Positions 23,536 to 34,299 of a stretch of 64,000 nucleotides of DNA are shown here, piece by piece. Source of the DNA: Xiphydria camelus (Eukaryota; Arthropoda; Insecta; Hymenoptera; Xiphydriidae). The notes beneath the pieces were generated by a model. The model ran no database searches. It was not told the DNA's origin and worked only from the letters and a program-made list of their open reading frames with translations. The stretch is from the NCBI GenBank assembly GCA_963678675.1, contig OY783192.1, positions 10,325,953-10,389,952 on the forward strand, read 5' to 3'. Position numbers and translations under genes: made by a program. The first letter of the stretch is position 1, and the number at the start of each line of letters is the position of its first letter.

Positions 23536-24120
23536 CATAATTCCCCTTAAGGGGTTAGGGGTAGTCAGCGACGCCGAAAAAGGAGCATATTCATGAATTT
23601 TTTTAAGTCAATAATTAAGTGTATTTTATGAAATTAGAAATACTACGTTAATATACATAGTTTAAACATAATATGTTGAAAATTTGAGAAAGAAAAATTT
23701 AATATAACGGCAGTTATCGCCATGTTTGTTGGACCCCGTCCGACGATACGTGTTTTGCGGTGACCATCATAGATCATAACTGGATCATCTGAAACCAATC
23801 GGACAAAGAAAAACCATTAGTTTAATAGTTAATCTTGTGCTTAATCGAAGCTTTTTTTAGCAGAAGCAAAATGGCAGGATCTGAAAGTTGATTTTCAATT
23901 TTTCGAGGAAAAAAACGCTCGGTTACTATTTATAAAAAATAGTAGTTTTCATCAGAAAAAGAAATCCTTCGATTAAGCACGAGTTGTTTATGTCTACAAC
24001 AATCTGTAAAAATTGTATTCAAATCTGTCGAGTGGTTTTCTAATGAGAGTGGGCATCGACTTTGAAAATACAGTTTCGAGAAAAATGCGTTTAAAGTTTT
24101 ACACTCGCTTTATGTATAGA

Positions 24121-24416
24121 CCAGCCCCCTGACACTGCCTCAAACTCTTGTCCGCACTATTGAAGCCGCTGTGCGCGGCGCTGCGTGTAACGGGCTCTCC
24201 GCGCTGAAAATTTGAACGATAGATCGTCGTGGTTTTCGCCCATGTTTTTCGTTGCGTGGGCTGCGTCGTCTGCTTGAATATCCACCGGTAGTACATGGAG
24301 AGGGGAAAAAATGCAAATGGCGCAAGAGCCTGTGACTATGAGCGCCGCGTAGTGCCGGCTTCAATAATGCGGACAGTATTATCCATAAGAGAATGGGTGT
24401 AGTGTCAGGGGGCTGG
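24121..24416. mobile_element. MITE with CCAGCCCCCTGACACT ends
   Basis: The ends CCAGCCCCCTGACACT and the inverse are flanked by identical TATAGA on both sides (24115-24120 and 24417-24422), a likely target duplication. The arms extend inward (TGTCCGCACTATTGAAGCCG pairs with GGCTTCAATAATGCGGACA). No coding capacity. It lies inside the degraded Kolobok/Mutator-like copy. Confidence 0.72.
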
Positions 24417-24442
24417 TATAGACATATTAGTTATTTGATAAC

Positions 24443-24735
24443 TTACATTGAATCATCTATTCCTAGGCCATATAACAGCTCTTTTGCCGACGTTGTAGCT
24501 TCCAGTAAGTCAATTTGCAGTTGTCTACGTTGCATTCTGCCTTCTCGAGTGTTCTGGTTCGCGTGTTGATTCGCCACCTTTATGCGCTCACGGTCCGCTC
24601 TCTTCGCATATTGATGAAGATTTGATCCACTGGTGATTCCCATTGCATCCATAATACTCAATAAGGAACACGTACCTTCATTAAAAAGGCAGGCAGCAAC
24701 ATATGCAGCTATTTCGACGATAGTAAAACTGCTAC
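24443..24735 (-). pseudogene. Second Kolobok/Mutator-like transposase, C-terminal fragment
   Basis: About 95 residues matching the end of the transposase at 8365-10084: AAYVAACLFNEG, DRERIKVANQHANQNTREGR and AKELLYGLGI align with AANIATIIFNNG, DKERINYANRHTRANTREGR and AEELLYGPGI. The copy is clearly diverged, so it belongs to a different subfamily or is much older. A MITE at 24736 cuts it off; I found nothing of the N-terminal part upstream. Confidence 0.78.
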
Positions 24736-25012
24736 GGCCATACAGGCTACGGTCCACCGGAGAGGTCTGCCTGTGCAGGTCTGCCTGTGCAGGTCGTAGC
24801 ATGTATGGGACGGTCCGGTATACCGGAGAGGTCTTCAGAGAGTCTAGTTGCATACTGAAGCGACCTATGCAGGTGACTGGAGGAATAATTGATTTTCGAT
24901 CTTGCTTCAGTCGCCTGTGCAGGTTCAAAAAACTGCGCAGGTCTATCCCAATACACGCTCCGGTCTACCTGCGCAGGCAGACCTCTCCGGTGGACCGCAG
25001 CGTGTATGGCCG
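24736..25012. mobile_element. MITE with CGGCCATACA ends
   Basis: Inverse ends of about 45 bp share CGGTCCACCGGAGAGGTCTG. Inside are further AGGTCTGCCTGTGCAGG repeats. It truncates the degraded transposase at 24443-24735. The frames across it are shadows of the repeated GGTCTGCC words. Confidence 0.75.
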
Positions 25013-25493
25013 GCTTTAGATACAGTATGTCTGTGCTTACTGTCGCCCTTGTCGCCTGTTTCAACTAATCCGCGTGGTGTCGCCTTATCGCCTGTTCTGT
25101 TTACGGTCATCGTATCCTTATCAAGACATGCAGCGGAAACATTAAGGAGGATTGTCAGAGAAATGACTTCTCAGAAACCGTAGTTGAAAATTTTTAAAAT
25201 ACTTATGAACTCATTTTAATTAGAGAAAAAATCAAACAATTTCACTCTACAGTTTTCTCGTAATTAATTTTTAAAACTTACGAGATTAGTATTGAGTCTT
25301 ATGGGGAGCATATTTCAAATGCACAGAACTTGTGATTTTCAACCGAAAAAAATTCTGAAAATTATGAAATAAGTTTCAACACCACATGAACTTGTTTTTA
25401 CTAAATTTTAAAGAATTTTCGTCTACAGTTTTTTTAATATAAAGGAAAAACTGTCGAAAATTTCAAAAGTTTTCATGTACTCGTCCGCCATAT
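25013..25493. other. No recognisable feature
   Basis: AT-rich after about 25180. No coding similarity or terminal repeats seen. Confidence 0.35.
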
Positions 25494-25883
25494 GCAAAAA
25501 CGTGGCAACATCTCACTACGTGACGTCACAAGCTATTGGCACGAAGTGTGCTCTTTCTTACTAACCAGTTTTCCAACTTGAGATTGAGGTTATAAACAGA
25601 CGTCATGAACCGCTTAAACGCGTTGTCCGTCGATAAAAGAATTCTATTTAACCTACCGATTTGCTATCGACTTACAAATACACTTTCTTACTAACCAATT
25701 TTCCTTTCTATCTGAAAGTTTGAGCACGTGAAAAATTATACCTACATGTCTTGGCAGTTCTTTTACGTCTGTTTATATACTCGCAAACTTGAGATTGAGG
25801 TTATAAACAGACGTCATGAACCGCTTCAACGCGTTGTCCGTCGATAAGAATTCTGTTTAACCTACCGATTTGCTACCGACTTA

Positions 25884-26008
25884 GGGCCGGTTTTACCAGC
25901 AGGTAAAACGCGGTATAGCGCTATACTGAGAATAACCATAAGGCTTATTGCTGGTTATTCTCAGTATAGCGCTATACCGCGTTTATACCAGGTTGGTAAA
26001 ACCGGCCC
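25884..26008. mobile_element. Harbinger-type hairpin MITE
   Basis: GGGCCGGTTTTACCA ends with the inverse, TTA duplicated at 25881-25883 and 26009-26011, and a near-perfect hairpin (CGGTATAGCGCTATACTGAG and inverse). A three-base TTA target is typical of PIF/Harbinger. The empty site is visible in the neighbouring unit (CGACTTACAAATAC). Confidence 0.85.
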
Positions 26009-26011
26009 TTA

Positions 26012-26422
26012 CAGTGGTCCCTCTATTACTCGCGCCCTCCATAACTCGTGCGACAGGAGAAGCGATTGCCCCCACTCCTCCCATGACGCCATAACTGCTG
26101 CCATAGCATGAAGTGCGCACAGAGGTGCGCATGAAAATATAGAGAGGAGAAGCCGGTATGTGCAGAGAGACGTGCTACCTAACTTCAAGCTTCACCACTA
26201 GTTGCGCACGATCATTCGCCGTATCCCCTTCAAGCAGCTGCACGGTCCCAATTTCACCAGAGCCGCGCGCAACTTATCGTGTGTTCTCTGTCTAAAAACC
26301 ACACTGTCTCTTTCTTTTGCCACGCCTCCATTGAGGTGACTAGGGGCTGAAGCGAAGCTTCTCTAACTCATAATTCTGCGAATTTACAGCCCCGAAACGC
26401 ACGAGTTATAGAGGGACCACTG
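26012..26422. mobile_element. Tigger/pogo-type MITE
   Basis: The ends CAGTGGTCCCTCTATTACTC and the inverse are flanked by TA. It used the TA inside the TTA duplication made by the Harbinger MITE, so it arrived later. CAGTGGTCCCTC is typical of Tigger-like ends. The inside is GC-rich and non-coding. Confidence 0.82.
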
Positions 26423-26663
26423 TACAAATACACTTTCTCACTAACCAGTTTTCCTTTCCATCGGAAAGTTTGAGCACGTGAAAAATTGTACATGTTTTTG
26501 CAGTTCTTTTACGTCTTTTTATACACTCGCTAACTTGAGATTGAGGTTATAAACAAACGTCATGAACCGCTTCAACGCGATGTCCGTCGATAAGGATTCT
26601 GTTTAACCTACCGATTTGCTACCAACTTACGAATGCTGAAATGCTATGTTGCCACGTTTTGCA

Positions 26664-28039
26664 CACATTTTACATATTTAAAATAAATTAAGTTTGACGT
26701 TATAAAATTGTTTTCGAATATTTATCTTATTTTTTAGGTTGAAAGTAACAAAAAGAAAGAAGAATTCAGCACCTATATTTATTATTGCAGTTTTTATAAA
26801 ACTTAAAATTTTACTATTTGAAATTGGCAACACACGTCTGTTTCTTTGTTCTTTTTCCCTTTCTACCTCATCCCGAAGAGCACTGACGATCCTCCTTAAT
26901 GCACGTCATTCAGTTCTTTACAATCACTCGAATACAGCAATATTGTCGACTGATCAATGCTGAGCAACAAAATCTAATCAGCAGCAGAAAAAAACCTCGA
27001 AATGGACGAAATCTTAAAACGTATTGAAGTGAAACTTCTTTGTTGAGGGGGCTACAATATTCCAGCGTCACGAAAATTTGGTATCGCGTGAGGGGAATAG
27101 CTAGGTACGTGGTGGGGGAACCGGCAGAGAAGGAGAGTGTGTCAACAGCGAGACTACTCCGATGCTTGTGCTAGTGGTCGAAAGGGAAGACGGCAGGGGA
27201 GGGATAGGTAGATACGTAGCGTAGTATGCTAGTACGTTACGGTCGGGTCACAGAGTACCAGAGACCACACACCTTTGTGTTGCGCGTACGCCGCCGTGAC
27301 CTTGAGGCATTTAAACTGGATTAGCTGCGTTGCCAGACTTAACAAGTAGTCAAAATGAAGAAGAAAATTGACGTTGCCATTTATCAGTTGCGATATTGTT
27401 CTATTAAAAACCCAACTTTAGTTCTTATTTACTTTGTTGGATGGAGAGCTAAAAATAAATATGAACTGTTTTGTAGTACACTGCACGGCACAATGTGTTT
27501 CATAATGTAGAATTTTAAAATAAAATCAGAATTGAAGAAAATAACGCTTTTGGTCATATTTTATCAGCCAGCTATTTCGAGCATTATTTACGAATGAATT
27601 ATTTAATTAATTAATTATGAATTTCGGCCATTATTAAAAACAAAGGCGATGTTATCCAGTGGTGAATTTTTGAAGCATTGCGATATTTTTTTCATTTTTG
27701 TGCAGTTTGTTATCGTAAAATGAATAAACTGCTAGTAGGTCTGCTCTGTGAAAAAGTTGGTTGAAAAATAAATAACGTGCATATAAACATAAACTAGATT
27801 TATCTTGATTGGGTGTCAATAACTGGAAAAATTTTGCAACTGGGCCAACTAAAGCGGGACCGAGCTCTGGTGTTTTCGGGGCTTTTCGGCGTGAGTCCGC
27901 CCTTTAACTTGGATTTGTATGCATCTCTCTCGTAGTTCAAATTTCCTTGTCTACTGTCGCCTCTGGTACTCTGTGGTCAGGTGGTGAGATGGCAGAGGAG
28001 AAGTAGAAATGACGTAGCAGTGACGCTACTGGATTCTCG
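26664..28039. other. No recognisable gene; possible weak inverted ends
   Basis: Mostly non-coding. CACAGAGTACCAGAG near 27250 and its inverse near 27960 may be ends of a diverged element of about 0.7 kb, but no target duplication is clear. GAAGTGAAACTTC occurs at 27026-27038. Confidence 0.35.
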
Positions 28040-28042
28040 TAA

Positions 28043-28362
28043 GAGCTAACTCACACGGTGCGACAAAACTGTCGCACTCGATCGAAAGTAGGTCGCACGC
28101 GGTAAATCAGCATGGAGTCGCAGCGAAGCACTCATACGATGCGACTCGCCGACGACAGTCGCAACGCGTCGCAGGTACCGCCGACAAAATCGTCGCAGGC
28201 GTAACTCACACGGTGCGACTTTCCTGCGACAGCAGTGCGACACCCACCTCGCGCTTATATGTATGACATCTACAGTGGCGGTGTTGTTGTGAAAGTCGTC
28301 GATTGCTGCGACAGTTTTGTCGCACTGCTGTCGCAGTGAAGTCGCGCTGTGTCAGTTAGCTC
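28043..28362. mobile_element. Harbinger-type MITE, GAGCTAACTCACAC ends
   Basis: The ends GAGCTAACTCACAC and the inverse are flanked by TAA on both sides (28040-28042 and 28363-28365), a PIF/Harbinger-type target. Inside, TGCGAC/GTCGCA words recur more than fifteen times, likely transposase-binding or hairpin repeats. No coding frame. Confidence 0.82.
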
Positions 28363-28365
28363 TAA

Positions 28366-28848
28366 TGCCGTAGTACCTATTCGCTCGCCGAGGAGATCCG
28401 AGCGGGAGACATGCCGAGGCGAGACGCCCAGGTAGGGAGACTACCTGAGACGTGAGACCGAGAGCACCGTGTATATCCCCCACTTACGCTCTCGCTTCCT
28501 TTAACTCGTGTTGGAGACCGCTTCTAGACCGAGCGCTCCGAGGGCAAGGCGAGAGGCCCTTGGACGAGGCGAGAATACAAGTACACGCTCTGCTCTCGCC
28601 TGGTTTCGGATCCCCTCGGCGAGCGTGTACTGCCGGCATAACACTGCTTGCGTTTGACTACTCAGTTTTCGTAACGGCTAAAGATTTACGCTACCATGTT
28701 TTTACTATTTTATTTGAAGTATCTACAATTTATTTATTTGTCTAGAGAAGAATTATTATTTATTTTTGCAATTAACTTCAGAAGTATATTTAATTTTCAT
28801 GTGAATAGTGTAATTTAAAATGTAAAAAAGGACTGAGAGACTCTACCA
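28366..28848. other. No recognisable gene
   Basis: GC-rich to about 28640 with GAGACGC/GGCGAG words, then AT-rich. The frame at 28452-28745 has no known motif. Confidence 0.35.
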
Positions 28849-29124
28849 ATGACACTCAGCGGTGACTTCAATGTTCAGTTTTCCAAACCTGAAAGTCAAC
28901 CTCTCATTGACTATTTGGCTAGAGAATTCAATTTAAAAATCAACAATAATGTGAATGCTCCAACTACCAGGTCGGGTACAACAATTGATGTTGTATTCTC
29001 TAGGAATCTAGAAGATATTAGATCCCAAACGTTTGTGTCGTATTTTAGCTATCATAAGTCAATTGTCACTATGATAGACACTGATAATTCTATGGATACC
29101 GATTCAGAAAAAATGAGCAATTAA
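28849..29124 (+). pseudogene. Endonuclease/exonuclease/phosphatase (EEP) C-terminal fragment
   Basis: Ninety-one residues with GDFNVQF (the Asp-Asn motif of EEP nucleases), TTRSGTTIDVVFSR and VSYFSYHKSIV (the terminal His region). Only the C-terminal third of the domain is present; upstream reading is closed. The SYFSYHK ending is one I associate with the endonuclease found with PIF1-type helicases in insect Helentron-like elements. A LINE endonuclease remnant is the alternative. Confidence 0.6.
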
Positions 29125-29554
29125 TTACCGTAATTTATTTATGTTTTTCTCAAATTGAATAACAAATTTCTTGTAAAATATATTAGAAAACATTAATTTT
29201 GAATTGGTCTTTAATTTAAGATGATACCCTCATCCTTACTATTGCCAATTATTATTTCTTGTTCAATACAAAAAATACTAATAATTTATCTCTATCTATA
29301 ACTCATAGGCAAGAAGTTTAAGTTTCACTTCTACCGTGCGTGGACTCCACGCACACTATTTTTATTTGAAATTTATACATTTGTTATTAAATGTAAAATA
29401 AACAATTTTTATTGATAGTTATTGACTTCAAATATTTTTTACCTTCTCATTGTAGCAATAAGATTTCATTTAATAATAAATCATAAATCAATAGCCAACA
29501 ATATTCATTAAATTATTTAGTTTTGTATTGATTTTAATCATTTGAACTAAGCTA
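29125..29554. other. AT-rich, no gene
   Basis: A partial copy of the GAAGTGAAACTTC motif lies near 29320, beside CCGTGCGTGG, the inverse of a similar pairing in the hairpin at 2332-2563. Otherwise nothing. Confidence 0.4.
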
Positions 29555-30289
29555 GGGCCATCACACACAAAATTCCGTAAGGCCCTAAGGCGTAGGTAAG
29601 TGTAAGCGAATAGATCAATCAGGATCAAGTATTCCGTTGTCCGTAACCCCACCACTTTCATCCGTAAAACGTAAGGTCGAAAACTTTCGTCCGGTTGAAA
29701 TTTTGAGCGTACGTTTTACGGACAACCAATCACAAAGTTTCCCGGTTTATTTGATATCACAGGCCCACAAAAATAATTTTTTTTTCTGTATTGCGAACCA
29801 GACCAGGTGATTCTTGTAGATTGATGTGCGCTAAAAACGAAACTGACTCTCAAATTTGCATACCACAGGTCAGGATTTCGAGATACTTGAGGTTAAATGT
29901 ACGAAAACGTAACGAATACACGAAAGTGTTGTTTTTAACTTTATAATACTTTATTATCTACTTGATTGTTTCTAAACGATTTTATTGAGCTAAATTTCAA
30001 TACGACAAGTCTATCCTTCAGGTTCACCGCGCCACGCGTGCATACATTTAGACACTGTCCCCATCCTCTATTTACTTACATCTAACGTAGAATTTAGAAG
30101 TGTCAGTTTGATATTGTTAAAACTGACACTTCTAGATTCTAGGTTAAATGTAAATAAAGGGTGAGGACAGCGTCTTCATTCCGGATTGGTCAAAGCTTAC
30201 GTCTTACGCCGCGTTTGTGTGATGAATTTGACGTTTTACGTATTACGCTTAGGCCTGACGGCCTTACGGAATGTTGTGTGTGATGGCCC
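29555..30289. mobile_element. MITE with GGGCCATCACACAC ends
   Basis: The ends GGGCCATCACACAC and the inverse (GTGTGTGATGGCCC) extend inward about 30 bp. The flanks CTA and TTA are close to a three-base Harbinger target. A nested hairpin at about 30058-30167 (AGAAGTGTCAGTTT and inverse, arms of about 50 bp) looks like a later insertion. Non-coding. Confidence 0.75.
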
Positions 30290-31009
30290 TTACTAAGCCG
30301 TCTAAGTCCAGACGGGCTGGTGATACTAGCGCCGCCACGCGGTTGGTGACATATAAGTGGCCATATATTTCTTAAAGCTGCACAAGGCTAGTCGAGGCAC
30401 GAGACGCTGCATGAAGGAAATGGCAACGTAGGAAAATCTAATAATAGCTGCGTACCCAGAAGATGTGGCAATACCGTAGCAGAGGAGAGCTGTCAGTAAT
30501 GCATGCTCGAATCGAAATTTTACTACCAAGACAAAAATTAATTTATTGCTTCTCTCAACTCAGGTCCAGATAGAAAAGTCTGCCACAGGATTAGTACACT
30601 GCCGCCAATATACCGCCAAAGTTGATGCAGACCTTGTCGAAGCACGTCGTGTCGGTAGAACCTGATATACCTACCGTGGCATGTAGCGCAATTATAGAGA
30701 TTTTAAATTCCGGCATATATATATATTGGAGGTAAAATGCATGCACCCCTGCCAGTACACTGTCAGTACAGGAAGACAGTATATTACCGGAACGCTATGC
30801 AGCTATCCTACTTAGCCCAAGAAACTTATCCATTTTTACCATGCCGCAAAAGAATCGATGATGGTAGGCTGATTTTTTCAGGGCTGTTTAAGGGCAGTCT
30901 CCATTGTTTTTTATTGTTAATAATTTCTTTTTTTGACCTTAACAAACAACAAAATGACCTTAATAAAAGTTGTAGATAATAATATTCTGATCAACTTTGC
31001 CTTGTGACT
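30290..31009. repeat. Dispersed repeat with GCCACAGGATTAGT, uninterrupted copy
   Basis: About 30560-30700 gives the uninterrupted form (GCCGCCAATATACCGCC) of the sequence that is split by the 15.3-kb unit at 33755-49055. About 30815-30960 matches 33540-33690 in inverse orientation (AAGAAACTTATCCA). The rest has no recognisable gene. Confidence 0.65.
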
Positions 31010-31470
31010 TTTTTTCTAGCTATTTTAGTTTAGGCGCTACGGCCATTTTTGTGTGTGAGCCGACTATAGGTACTGAGCCGCATTATACTGACGCACATGG
31101 AGCGTCACCGGCGTCTGCGGTATAAGTCGCATGACGCACAATCGGCAGCGAAAGTGTTAACATTATTAACATTACAGTCAGAATTCTGAATATTGCATTA
31201 GAAAACAAAGCAATAAATTAAAATTTTTATTGTTGTTATTGTTAATAACAATACAAAATTAAATTTATTATTAACGCGGTACACATGATGTAAGGTGCCT
31301 ATATTTGGCAATAAATTATTAAAAGAATTCTTCGTTTTTCAATGAGAATACCAAGTGGCCTGAACGGAAAGTTCAGCGTGGGTCGTATACGCCCCACGCG
31401 GCACGGAACGTGTTAAATTTCCAAACACAAAAATGGCCGTAGCGCCTATACTAAAATAACCAGAAAAAAT
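31010..31470. mobile_element. MITE with inverse TATTTTAGT..GGCGCTACGGCC ends
   Basis: The left (31010-31053) and right (31418-31470) ends share AGGCGCTACGGCCATTTTTG as inverse copies of about 45 bp. The inside is non-coding with two TTAA-containing GTGTTAA words. It abuts the long palindrome that starts at 31471. Confidence 0.68.
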
Positions 31471-32227
31471 ATGGTACGTATGTGTGTACAATCTATAATA
31501 CATCACGATTGTAAATAGATATTTGATAAGTCAAAGAAACATATGAGGCTAAACTTATTCACCAGGAAAGGAAATTTAATCGCCATTATCTTATTATCTA
31601 TGAACTTTATGACCACATCGATGTAAGATACTTTGTTGTAGATAAAAATACGTGTGTGTATAATAACATATAATATAAAACAGTTTTTATAGAAAAATTG
31701 TTAGATGTGAAACATCGAAATTCTTGTTTGTAGAAAGTATGCGATAGGAAGGATGGACCACGCGTCCGTCGAAAGAACACGTGCGCCAGTGCGCATTTGT
31801 ATTTATGACTGTGATACTATTAAACGGTACGAACCGTTGTGTCTAATTCAAAAAGCGCATTTAGTTTACTCTCTATTAACTCTACCATCGGTACTGTTTA
31901 ATAGTATCACAGTCATAAATACAAATGCGCACTGGCGCACGTGTTCCTTCCTATCGCATACTTTCTACAAAGAAGAATTTCGATGTTTCACATCTAACAA
32001 TTTTTCTATAAAAACTGTTTTATATTATATGTTATTATACACACACGTATTTTTATCTACAACAAAGTATCTTACATCGATGTGGTCCTAAAGTTCATAG
32101 ATAATAAGATAATGGCGATTAAATTTCCTTTCCTGGTGAATAAGTTTAGCCTCATATGTTTCTTTGACTTATCAAATATCTATTTACAATCGTGATGTAT
32201 TATAGATTGTACACACATACGTACCAT
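31471..32227. repeat. Long palindrome (arms about 345 bp)
   Basis: The left arm 31471-31840 and right arm 31885-32227 are nearly identical inverses. The left arm has an extra stretch of about 24 bp near 31755. Each arm carries GATGTGAAACATC (31704-31716 and 31982-31994). A fuller but more diverged copy of the central part is at 32755-33062, and an outer-arm fragment at 32226-32312, so it is a foldback family rather than one local event. Confidence 0.8.
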
Positions 32228-32754
32228 ATGAGGCTAAACTTATTTGCCAGCGAAGAAGTTTCAATTACTATTATCTCATTATTTATGAACTTTTGACCTA
32301 TATCGATATGACTTTTCTATGTATGGTGGGAGAAGGAAATTCTTCGAAACCACCGAGCTGGAGCATGAAAATTGGCGCCGGGAGAGTACGCAGATTCAGC
32401 GCCGTTCGGTTGGTGCTATCCCCGAAGAAGTACACGTGCACCGCAATAGTCGAATTTATTGCGGGTCTGCACTTTGTCCGAGGAGAGCATAAAAGGCAGA
32501 GGGTTTCTGTTGCCTCCCGCGAGGCTCCTGAAATCTGAGCACGCGGTCGAGGCCCTTCGCATGCGACCCGGCGCCTATCACTCTCGCTAGACATTTAGCC
32601 GGTCAAATAGACTGAAATTTCTATGGCAGTAAATTTTTATCGTGTATCCACTGCAATCTAACTAGATTTATTTTTCTCAACCGAGATTCTAGACTAACTC
32701 TCGCTAGATTGTTCTCAATGCTGTGTCCACTTGAGTAAATCTAGCTGAAAACGA

Positions 32755-33062
32755 AAGAACACGTTCGCCAGTGCGCATTTGTATTTATAATTGTGATACT
32801 ATTAAACGGTACAAACCGTTGTGTCTAATTCAAAAAGCGCATTTAGTTTACTCTCTCTTAACTCTGCCATCAGTCGCTGTTCCGTCTCGCGATAAACGGA
32901 ATTCGACACAACGGTTCGTACTGTTTAATGGTATCACAGTCATAAATACAAATGCGCAATGGCGCACGTATTCTTTCAACGGATGCGTGGTCCATCCTTC
33001 CTATCGCATACTTTCTACAAAGAAGAATTTCGATGTTTCACATCTAACAAGTTTCCTATACA
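32755..33062. repeat. Second copy of the palindrome core
   Basis: Matches the centre of the 31471-32227 palindrome (CAGTGCGCATTTGTATTTAT, AAAAGCGCATTTAGTTTACT) and includes a loop segment with GTTCCGTCTCGCGATAAACG that the first copy has lost. It is followed at 33065-33130 by a copy of the repeat also seen at 22558-22620. Confidence 0.75.
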
Positions 33063-33261
33063 AACGGTATTTAAATGTTATTTTTAAACGTGCTAACCAA
33101 TGATCAATCAATCCTCATGCTTTTATTAATGAGGATAAATACTGCTTCGTACACCGATACAGTAAGCGTGTAGTAGTAAGTGGATAGTGGTAAGTGTAGT
33201 AGTAAGCTAGGGCTCGGTGAAAGGGGACCATCGAGTCGTGGCGGAGAGAGCCGATGCGTCC

Positions 33262-33388
33262 CGAGTTAGGCCAGGCGAACGTTGGGACGCAGTTCAGTGA
33301 GGAGACGCAGGGTGACCGTTGCCTCTATATCTATATATAGAATAGATATAGATATAGAGGCAATGTTCAACGTTCGCCTGGCCTTAGC
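33262..33388. repeat. Hairpin with GGCCAGGCGAACGTT ends
   Basis: GGCCAGGCGAACGTT at the left and its inverse at the right enclose a second palindrome of TATAGATATAGAGG type. Non-coding. Confidence 0.6.
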
Positions 33389-34299
33389 GTATTTAGCCAC
33401 TCCAGCGACGTTTCACGAGCAGCCGGTCTCACCCCCGAAGCGCGGCATAAGATGTTTCACATCAAAATTCATCAGGCAAAGTTGATCAGAATATTATTAT
33501 CTACAACTTCTATTAGTCATTTTGTCGAAAAAAATAAAAATTATTAACAATAAAAAAGCCTCTAGCGCATAACGCTAAAGGATTTCGAGTGTGATCTTTT
33601 GGTTCAGTACTCTGAAGACTGCCCTTAAACAGCCCTGAAAAAACCAGCCTACCCTCATCGATTTTTTGTAAAATGGATAAGTTTCTTGGGCTAACCGTAA
33701 TAATGTGGAAAAGTGTGCCACAGGATTAGTGCAGTGCCGCCAAGGCCGCCAATACAGGGTGTTTCAAAATTCAGTACAAATATTTGAAGGGCGTATTTTT
33801 GAGATCAAAATAAGACTTTTTTTTTCCTATAAACATGGGTCCTAAAATACGCCCCTTCCGAGCTACAGCCATCTTAATGTTGTATTCCAACACGGAAGGA
33901 GTCGAAGTCATTGCAGTGGAAGCTCAGTTACAACGGAGATGCGAAAGTACGCGTCCAGGAGTTGGAGGCGCGCCGAGTACAATGTCGAGACGCGGTCGCA
34001 GTGGTTGTTCGAATGCCAGTTGTAGGAGGACTCACTGACTTCGAGCGAGCATACTCTTTTTATAGTTGTTTCGGATGGCGAAGGGACACGGCTTGCATCT
34101 GCACCTGCACATCGAGAGCGTCGCAGCGTCGCGACAATGTCCAGACGCTCTGTCTGGCCGCGCTAAAAATCAGCGGCTTCAGAAGAGCGCCGTGGACGAG
34201 TTGCCCGCACCTGCACTGTGGAGGTATCGCGGCGTCCCTTTGATGTCCGGCCCTTATGTCTGGCCTCTGTCGTGGTGTCGCGACGATGTCTAGACCTTG

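Larger units (their letters stand above)
25494..26663. repeat. 213-bp tandem array bounded by inverted ends
   Basis: Three units share ACTTTCTTACTAACCA, AGTTTGAGCACGTGAAAAAT, ACTTGAGATTGAGGTTATAA and TTTAACCTACCGATTTGCTA. Unit 1 (about 25550-25672) has an internal deletion; unit 2 is about 25673-25883; unit 3 is about 26425-26638. The array lies between TGCAAAAACGTGGCAACAT and its inverse ATGTTGCCACGTTTTGCA, so it may be the body of a non-autonomous element. Two MITEs are inserted between units 2 and 3. Confidence 0.78.
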
